This document shows, one piece after another, positions 7,914 to 13,811 of a DNA stretch of 23,231 nucleotides. The stretch is taken from assembly GCA_020353115.1 (NCBI GenBank), contig CP070687.1, forward strand, positions 2,761,953 to 2,785,183, in the 5' to 3' direction. Each line of letters opens with the position of its first letter. The stretch's first letter is position 1. The notes below the pieces were generated by a model, which saw only the letters and a program-made list of their open reading frames with translations, was not told the DNA's origin and did not search any database. The position numbers and the translations under genes are program-made. Source of the stretch: Bacteroidales bacterium (lineage in GTDB: Bacteria; Bacteroidota; Bacteroidia; Bacteroidales; VadinHA17).

Positions 7914-7921
7914 CAAATGTA
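7914..7921 (-). promoter_or_regulatory. Candidate Bacteroidota -7 box for thioesterase operon
   Basis: On the - strand this reads TACATTTG, an exact match to the TAnnTTTG -7 consensus of the Bacteroidota primary sigma factor. It lies 37 nt upstream of the ATG at 7877, in the gap between divergent genes. No good -33 TTTG is found at the usual distance, so the call is tentative. Confidence 0.4.
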
Positions 7922-8028
7922 GAAATAATTTGATTATAGCTTCCAGGATCAAACCTCCCCTGTACGATTCACCGTAGGGAAAAATATTGCTAGTTTTACA
8001 ATTATATTATGTTTTTATACAAATTAAA

Positions 8029-9387
8029 ATGATAACAGACCAGAAGCTCCATATGGATTATCAGACAATGACTGAACTTGAGATCATGCCCGGGGAGGGA
8101 TCCGGAATGAGTATACTGGAGATACTCAATAAGACAATAACACCCGGAGGTGGAGATATGATTCGCAAGGTATTCCGGACTCCTTTTTCTCAGAAGGATG
8201 AAATCATTCAGAGACAGGAAAGTCTGAAATATATCATGAAAAATCATGGAAATCTTGATCTGCATGAATTCAGGAAAATTATGGACCGCGTCGAATATTA
8301 CTACTATTCGAAAGCAGAATCGGCAACCACCAATCACCCATTAGGTATATTTATCGAAGGTTTGTTCTATATGATAAAATTCAAGGAGTACAGGAGAACA
8401 ATTAACAAGGGAACCCGTATTACAATTCATTTCATTTCACGGCTTTCCAGCTATTTGAAAAGGAATATTTCATCCGATATGCCATACTATCTGTCATTAA
8501 AATTCAATGAGATATCAGCAATCTTAAGATCAGCCGGAATTTCAAAATTAACGAAAAAGGATCCGTCAGGAGTTTGGACCCTCGGAGAATTGTTCCTCTA
8601 TGATAAAACATTCAGGGATACCAATAAAAAAGAGATGATTAAAATGATCCATTTCATTTACGAATTGGATGTTCTGGTGGCAATGGCCAAAGCTGTTGAG
8701 GAATATGGGCTGGTCTTTCCTGAGATCATTGATTCAGCAAAACCCGAAATAAAGGTGAAAGGACTTTATCATCTCTTCCTTAGCAATCCTGTTGGCAATT
8801 CAACAGAATTCAGGAATGGAAAGAATTTCCTGTTTCTTACGGGTCCGAATATGTCCGGTAAGACAACCTTTCTGAAATCATGCGGGATTGCTGTTTTCCT
8901 TGCCCATCTTGGAATGGGAGTCCCTGCAAAATCAATGCGTCTTACAACATTTCAAAGCCTGTTTAGCAGTTTGAATACTTCGGACAATCTCACCCTGGGA
9001 TATAGCTATTTCTACAGTGAGGTGATTCGTATCAGGAAGGCTGCAGAAAACCTGAGGAAACACCACAGATCATTTATGATCTTTGATGAGTTATTCAAGG
9101 GAACAAACATCAAGGATGCATTTGACGGTTCTCTCCTGGTTATTGAAGGTCTGATGAAATGGAAAACCGGGCTCTTTATCCTATCCTCGCACCTGCTTGA
9201 ATTGGAAAGTGAGATAAGGAAATATCCAAACGTGTTCTTTCAGCACTTTGATTCGGATGTAATCAATGGGAAGCCGGACTTCAAATTCGGTTTACACGAC
9301 GGAATTTCAAAAGAGAGACTGGGACTTTTGATATTGAAAAATGAGAAGATCGATGAATTACTGGAACCGGACAATCCTGAACAATAA
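8029..9387 (+). CDS. Short MutS-family ATPase (lacks mismatch-binding domains)
   Basis: From the ATG at 8029 (the frame extends to a TTG at 7987, but MITDQKLHMDYQTMTELEI is the natural start) it encodes 452 residues, about half of a standard MutS. The N-terminal part resembles the MutS core/lever domain (LEIMPGEGSGMSILEILNKT, then RQESLKYI). The C-terminal ATPase has Walker A TGPNMSGKTT at about 271-280, Walker B FMIFDEL at about 349-355, and the MutS STSDNLTLGYSYFYSE-type signature between them. Domains I and II, which bind mismatched DNA, are absent. Such stand-alone MutS-like proteins occur in Bacteroidota and their role is not settled. It is divergent from the thioesterase operon and abuts the SiaC-like gene tail to tail, so it is probably not part of the lipid locus. 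Confidence 0.85.
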   Translation: MITDQKLHMDYQTMTELEIMPGEGSGMSILEILNKTITPGGGDMIRKVFRTPFSQKDEIIQRQESLKYIMKNHGNLDLHEFRKIMDRVEYYYYSKAESATTNHPLGIFIEGLFYMIKFKEYRRTINKGTRITIHFISRLSSYLKRNISSDMPYYLSLKFNEISAILRSAGISKLTKKDPSGVWTLGELFLYDKTFRDTNKKEMIKMIHFIYELDVLVAMAKAVEEYGLVFPEIIDSAKPEIKVKGLYHLFLSNPVGNSTEFRNGKNFLFLTGPNMSGKTTFLKSCGIAVFLAHLGMGVPAKSMRLTTFQSLFSSLNTSDNLTLGYSYFYSEVIRIRKAAENLRKHHRSFMIFDELFKGTNIKDAFDGSLLVIEGLMKWKTGLFILSSHLLELESEIRKYPNVFFQHFDSDVINGKPDFKFGLHDGISKERLGLLILKNEKIDELLEPDNPEQ

Positions 9388-9771
9388 TTATTCCTCCTGT
9401 TCCTCAACCTCGATGAAGTTAAACGGAGAAAGCACCAGTTTTTTCAAAACATGCCCCAGTTCATACATATCATCGTCACCTGTCTCATAATGCCAGTTAA
9501 TCACTATTTTCTTCTGGTGCCCCTCTATTTCACCAAGAATTTTCAGAATATTATAGATCCATTTCGTCGAAGCAGTATTGATATACTCAAATTTCAGGTT
9601 AATTGTGGTTTGATCGGCCAGTGCTTTGGCATATTCCTTAATCCATTGAATGATGGGTTTGAAGAATTCTGCCGGATCTTCTGGAATTGATCTGCCGCTG
9701 AATTCAATATGGCCCTGTTTAAGGCTTACCAATGGAGATTTTCTTGTAGGTTCGATCAGTAAATCCTTCAT
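9388..9771 (-). CDS. SiaC-family (DUF1987) regulatory phosphoprotein
   Basis: A 127-residue protein matching the DUF1987/SiaC family along its whole length: IEPTRKSPLVSL, then IEFSGRSIPEDPAEFFKPI (about 22-40) and WIKEY. The block EYINTASTKW (62-71) holds Thr66, Ser68 and Thr69 near the position phosphorylated in characterised SiaC (Thr68 in Pseudomonas). The characterised protein works in a partner-switching module with a kinase (SiaB), a PP2C phosphatase (SiaA) and a diguanylate cyclase (SiaD). None of these partners lies in the window, so the copy is orphaned here. It is translated from an ATG and its stop codon touches the end of the MutS-like gene on the other strand with no intergenic base. 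Confidence 0.85.
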   Translation of the reverse strand: MKDLLIEPTRKSPLVSLKQGHIEFSGRSIPEDPAEFFKPIIQWIKEYAKALADQTTINLKFEYINTASTKWIYNILKILGEIEGHQKKIVINWHYETGDDDMYELGHVLKKLVLSPFNFIEVEEQEE

Positions 9772-9865
9772 TATATTAATTTTCGGTTTGCCGGGAATAA
9801 ATTTAAAACAATAAATTTAAAAGATAAAAGCGAATCGGATATTCTTATCTCCGAACCGGTTACTT

Positions 9866-10984
9866 TCAAGTATGAAATATGAACATGGGAACTTTGCTTT
9901 CCAGGATCATCCTTTTCAGGTTATTGGGGCTAAGCAAGCGATATATCATGCTTCGTCTTGGATTTGTAAATGATATGATATGAATGTTCTCTTTTTCCAC
10001 AAATTCCATGATCCCATTGATCATATCTTCATTTTTAATTAGCCGGAGTTTGATTGAATAGTTACCGTAATCTCTGTCAATTACCTCCTGTAGTTCATGC
10101 ATCTTCTGTACTTTCAGTGTATTATCATCTTCATTTTCAACATGTATACATGAGAATTCCACATTAAAAGGGGCCATAAGCCCGAGTAGTTTTCTGAAGG
10201 ATGTGAAGTCCGAATCCAGAAAATCAGTTGCATAAAGGACCTTGATATGATCCACCCTCCAGATTTCAGTTTCTTCCGGCACAACCAGCAGGGGTATTTT
10301 AACATGACCTGCAACCTTTACCGCCAGGTTTTCCGTCAAGTGATTTATTCTCCCATCTCCTCTGCCAATACCCAGCACGATTACCTCAGGTTTATATCGA
10401 TCACAAACATGTATTATCTCACTCTCCATTAACCCTATAGACATTGAAAAGTGTATCTTTGCCCGGGTGAACCGCTCCGGATCAATTTTCTCTTTAAGCT
10501 GTTTTGTAAAAACAACGATCCTTTGTTGGCATTCATCTTCGATCTGCAAAAGCTTTTCTTCCTGATATTTTTCGAATGTACTTGTCTTCTTTATTCTATG
10601 ATCCTTAATCAGCGGATCATCGTAAACATGAAGAAGCCGGATTTCACCATGTAGGTTTTCGGCGAGGCCGATAGCAAGTTGAGAGGCTTTGACTGCCGTA
10701 TCCGTGAAATCGACCGGTACCAAAATCCTCCTGAAATAATGGGCTTGCTGGTCCTCAAGTTTCCCGTACTTACCTGTAATTTCAAGGATAATACGGATTG
10801 CCTCTTCAACATCATTCTCCCGGACTTTTACTTTGATCCCCTGCTTTTTCTTCATAACCTCTGATGTAGTGCCTTCAACAAAGGAAAGGAAAGATTCAAT
10901 TCCGCTGGAATCCAGATGACCTTTAAGAAAATAAGCTGCTTGCGAGTTTTCTAATGTAAGTAATGTGATTATTTCACTGTCCAT
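9866..10984 (-). CDS. Tandem universal stress protein with DUF2007-like N-terminus
   Basis: A 372-residue cytosolic protein with three parts. Residues 1-72 (LTLENSQAAYFLKGHLDSSG, ending VKVRENDVEEAIRII) look like the DUF2007 small signalling domain. Residues about 85-233 form a first Usp domain beginning RRILVPVDFTDTAVKAS and ending ...IPLLVVPEE; its ATP-loop region reads LGIGRGDGRINHLTENLAVK, a degenerate form of GxxGx9GS. Residues about 245-372 form a second, more diverged Usp domain (HIKVLYATDFLDSD to VPMFIFHT) without a recognisable ATP loop. Tandem Usp proteins act as stress or energy sensors. The N-terminal addition is less usual and could bind a partner or ligand. It is monocistronic, between SiaC-like and anti-sigma genes on the same strand. 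Confidence 0.85.
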   Translation of the reverse strand: MDSEIITLLTLENSQAAYFLKGHLDSSGIESFLSFVEGTTSEVMKKKQGIKVKVRENDVEEAIRIILEITGKYGKLEDQQAHYFRRILVPVDFTDTAVKASQLAIGLAENLHGEIRLLHVYDDPLIKDHRIKKTSTFEKYQEEKLLQIEDECQQRIVVFTKQLKEKIDPERFTRAKIHFSMSIGLMESEIIHVCDRYKPEVIVLGIGRGDGRINHLTENLAVKVAGHVKIPLLVVPEETEIWRVDHIKVLYATDFLDSDFTSFRKLLGLMAPFNVEFSCIHVENEDDNTLKVQKMHELQEVIDRDYGNYSIKLRLIKNEDMINGIMEFVEKENIHIISFTNPRRSMIYRLLSPNNLKRMILESKVPMFIFHT

Positions 10985-11126
10985 AGCAAGAATCCGGTTT
11001 CATTTTTACCACTAAAATTTACGAAATTTTTGTATGATTTCATAGCTCGTACTTCACACAAAATGTAATGAAATAATAAAATGAACTAACGGATAATCGC
11101 TAATAAAGAGGAAAGAATAGCTGGAA

Positions 11127-12305
11127 TCAGTCATTTAGTTGAAAAACAACTGGAAAGATGTACCGAACCTTTACTTTTTTACCATCCTGTTTTCCGGGTT
11201 TCCACCGGGGGGATGAACCGATGACCCTAAGCGCCTCCATATCCAGCAATGAATCAACACCAGATACAATACCTGCATCCACTACCCTACCATATTCATT
11301 GATTACGAATTGGACATAAACCTCCCCTGTTACCTTTTGTTCTTTGGATTCATCAGGATAGACCAGATTTTTACGGATGAAATCTTCAAAATCCTTATAT
11401 CCCCTTTTTGAAAATTCAGGCATTTCTTCAACTTCCGAATAGGAAACTTCATCGACACGGGTAATTTCTCCAATTTCCTCCAGTACTTTTCCTTCATCTT
11501 CTTTTGTGGCCGTGACTGATTTTGCAGGTGCGGCACGTACCCTGCGATCCTCCCCATCTTCTGATAAGGAGACAAATTCGACTTGTTTCCCGGGGCTAAC
11601 CTTTTCAATGATCAACGTATCTTCCGGAATTTCATTCATTTCCGCCTCGAATTCATCATCCAATATTACAACCTCTTCCAAATCGGCCGCCTTTGTGTCG
11701 CCGGTAACTATACCTCCTGTCCCTTTCACACCATTCATCTGTAAAGCAGGTTTATCCTCATCCTCTTTTTCGGGTTCAGCCGTAGGATGGGATTCCGGTT
11801 TTGATGTTTCTCTTTCAACCGGGCTCTTTAGGGGTTCAGTTTCGGAAAACGACTGTTCCACTCTGCTAATTATCTCCTTCTTTTCAGGTTCCTGTACTCC
11901 CATATTCTCCGATACCAGTTTTTCCTGTTGAAAAATCCCTGAATTCAAAATACCATATAATCCAAATATAATCAGAATGGTAGCAGCAGCAGAAATATAA
12001 GCGAGTACCGGATTTAATCTTCTTTTACGTCCGGAAAAAATTTTCTCTCTGCTGAAGATGTATTTACTGCTGATCCTCCTGCCTAATGTGAATAACACAT
12101 CCCTCTGTTTCCCGGGATCTTTTAAGAGATTGTAACCCTCCAGGGCATCCCTGCAGATCGCGCACTCCTCCAGATGATGGTTAACATGTGTAATTTCCTG
12201 ATTATTCAGTTTTCCGGATTGAAACTTCTGTATTGTTCCAAGAGTTAGACACCCGGATGGACTGAACAAGTCAGACCTGTCTTTATTTTCATTAAATATT
12301 TTCAC
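11127..12305 (-). CDS. Anti-sigma factor fused to a TonB C-terminal domain
   Basis: A 392-residue membrane protein of mixed architecture. Residues about 16-58 are a zinc-finger anti-sigma (zf-HC2) domain with H44-x3-C48-x2-C51 (HLEECAIC). A single transmembrane helix follows at about 99-120 (AYISAAATILIIFGLYGIL) after a basic stretch, giving a cytosolic N-terminus. Then come some 170 acidic, low-complexity residues, probably a flexible periplasmic linker. The last about 97 residues are a TonB C-terminal domain (EEMPEFSKRGYKDFEDFI to SSPRWKPGKQDGKKVKV). The GTG start at 12305 lies inside the end of the ECF sigma gene (14-nt overlap), so the two are translationally coupled. It should bind and hold the sigma factor, and could sense an outer-membrane or periplasmic partner through the TonB domain. 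Each domain is clear; the sensing role is inferred. Confidence 0.85.
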   Translation of the reverse strand: MKIFNENKDRSDLFSPSGCLTLGTIQKFQSGKLNNQEITHVNHHLEECAICRDALEGYNLLKDPGKQRDVLFTLGRRISSKYIFSREKIFSGRKRRLNPVLAYISAAATILIIFGLYGILNSGIFQQEKLVSENMGVQEPEKKEIISRVEQSFSETEPLKSPVERETSKPESHPTAEPEKEDEDKPALQMNGVKGTGGIVTGDTKAADLEEVVILDDEFEAEMNEIPEDTLIIEKVSPGKQVEFVSLSEDGEDRRVRAAPAKSVTATKEDEGKVLEEIGEITRVDEVSYSEVEEMPEFSKRGYKDFEDFIRKNLVYPDESKEQKVTGEVYVQFVINEYGRVVDAGIVSGVDSLLDMEALRVIGSSPRWKPGKQDGKKVKVRYIFPVVFQLND

Positions 12306-12894
12306 TTAAATATTTTTTCAGGTTACGCTTACCGTTCTGGATATAGCTTTTTACCTGTTTGAGATTATATCCGGTAAGACTGGCAATCTCCTTGTAGGAT
12401 TTTTCCCTAATGTACATTAATTCAATACATTTCGATTGTGCTTCAGATAACCGGGTTATTCCGATCGATAGTTTCTCCAGCATTTGGTCTGTGTTATTTT
12501 CATTAATAAGATGCATATCGAATAAAGATTCCACAACGGAATGATTCACTCTTTTCAACTCCTCCTCCCGGTATTTATTAATGGTTACTGCTTTTCTCAA
12601 CTGCATCAGGCAGTGGTTTTTTGTAATCGTATATAACCATGTTTTAAAATTTGTAACCCGGTGTTTAAACAGGCCGTTCAATAAATTTTCAAAGATCTGC
12701 ATGACAGCATCTTTTGAATCATCTTCGTCTTTTAGGTACTTCATGCACACTCCAAAAACAAGATGTATATAGCGGTCAAATAGGATTCCAACCCATTCGG
12801 AATCCCGGTCAGTCCTGTATCTGGAAATGATATCCAGGTCGGATAACTGTTCCGCAGATCTGTTTTTGCCTCTCCTATTTAATCGTATGAACAA
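12292..12894 (-). CDS. ECF-type RNA polymerase sigma factor
   Basis: A 200-residue sigma-70 family protein. Region 2 runs through about 25-95 (LFDRYIHLVFGVCMKYLKDE, DAVMQIFENL, FKTWLYTITKNHCL) and region 4 through about 143-195 (LSEAQSKCIELMYIREKSYK, then EIASLTGYNLKQVKSYIQNG), a helix-turn-helix for the -35 element. The only start that keeps region 2 whole is TTG at 12894, as the next in-frame ATG is at residue 51 and a stop lies just upstream. It overlaps the anti-sigma gene by 14 nt. The pair is divergent from the TonB and VIT-vWA genes, and these are its most likely targets besides itself. Confidence 0.92.
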   Translation of the reverse strand: MFIRLNRRGKNRSAEQLSDLDIISRYRTDRDSEWVGILFDRYIHLVFGVCMKYLKDEDDSKDAVMQIFENLLNGLFKHRVTNFKTWLYTITKNHCLMQLRKAVTINKYREEELKRVNHSVVESLFDMHLINENNTDQMLEKLSIGITRLSEAQSKCIELMYIREKSYKEIASLTGYNLKQVKSYIQNGKRNLKKYLSENI

Positions 12895-13079
12895 GACAGT
12901 TTATTTACCTGAATCTTTAAAACAATACTGGAATTCCATCTTTTCACCGCAAAAAACAGACCAGAAATCCAAATAAACAAGTGAACCGACCGGACGACTG
13001 ATGTACCGGCATTATCCGAAAATCCCTGGAAAAATCACCAAATTTTTTATGGAATTTTAAGGATACATACATCCTAATT
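12895..13079. promoter_or_regulatory. Divergent promoter region of the ECF/TonB module
   Basis: This 185-nt AT-rich gap separates the sigma/anti-sigma operon from the TonB/VIT-vWA operon and must hold promoters for both. The octamer ATGGAATT occurs twice, facing each gene: at 13049-13056 on the + strand and at 12932-12939 on the - strand, where it is part of the palindrome GGAATTCC (12930-12937). These could be shared sigma or regulator sites. The + copy lies only 24 nt from the ATG, too close to be a normal -35 for that start, so the reading is weak. Confidence 0.4.
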
Positions 13080-13784
13080 ATGAAACCGCAAAACCGAAAT
13101 AAGATGAAACCAAAGAAATCGAAACAGGCAAACCTTGAAAGCAGGCGGGGAATTTATTTACAGGCAGGATTTGTAATCGTACTATCCTTTATATTGATTG
13201 CATTCGAGTGGACCAGTTCCGAAATAAATATACATGGTTGGAATCAACCGGACACTGAAAATGTTCCGGAACCGAATATTCTTCTTACGTACCGTAAGCA
13301 AGAAGTCGTCCGGCCCCCGGCTCCCAAATTACCGGTGGATTTCTTCACCATAAAACATGATTCTACGGAAATCCCGAATGAGTTCGAAGCCAATAGCACA
13401 GAAATCACCATGGAAACCATCATCTGGGATTTTCCAGAGGTCCTTGAAAAGGAAGCAGCCGAAACAGAACCCTTCGTGGCTGTTGAATTCATGCCCTTAT
13501 TCCAGGGAGGGGACCTTATTACGTTCTGTAAATATGTTCAATCAAATATCACCTATCCGGAAGAAGCCAGGAATCTGGGTATTGAAGGTACGGTTATTGT
13601 GCAATTTATTGTTAATAGTAAAGGAAACGTTGTGAACGTAACTGTAGTACGAAGCATCAATACCTATCTGGATACAGAAGCGGTGAGGGTGATCAGCTCA
13701 TCACCGGTATGGAAACCAGGTATACAGGCAGGGAAACCTGTTCCTGTAATTTTTACCATACCCATCAAATTTGAGCTGCAATAA
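13080..13784 (+). CDS. TonB-family energy transducer, single-pass
   Basis: A 234-residue protein. A very basic N-terminus (about 23 residues with many Lys and Arg) precedes one transmembrane helix at about 24-43 (GIYLQAGFVIVLSFILIAF), giving TonB-like topology. A linker of some 90 residues, only partly Pro/Glu-rich, leads to a TonB C-terminal domain from about 137 (FMPLFQGGDLITFCKYV) through GTVIVQFIVNSKGNVVNVTV to SSPVWKPGIQAGKPVPV. Proteins of this class pass proton-motive energy from ExbB/ExbD to outer-membrane receptors. No exbB or exbD gene is in the window. It is 27 nt upstream of the VIT-vWA gene and divergent from the ECF sigma gene. The C-terminal domain is related to those of the anti-sigma and VIT-vWA proteins. 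Confidence 0.88.
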   Translation: MKPQNRNKMKPKKSKQANLESRRGIYLQAGFVIVLSFILIAFEWTSSEINIHGWNQPDTENVPEPNILLTYRKQEVVRPPAPKLPVDFFTIKHDSTEIPNEFEANSTEITMETIIWDFPEVLEKEAAETEPFVAVEFMPLFQGGDLITFCKYVQSNITYPEEARNLGIEGTVIVQFIVNSKGNVVNVTVVRSINTYLDTEAVRVISSSPVWKPGIQAGKPVPVIFTIPIKFELQ

Positions 13785-13811
13785 GTAATAATTTATTTAA
13801 ACTGAATCGTC

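Noticed and set aside
11506..11931. 141-codon Ser-rich + strand frame antisense to the anti-sigma linker
   Set aside because: Ser/Phe/Thr-rich product is what the reverse of an acidic Glu/Lys-rich linker gives; no start context or domain.
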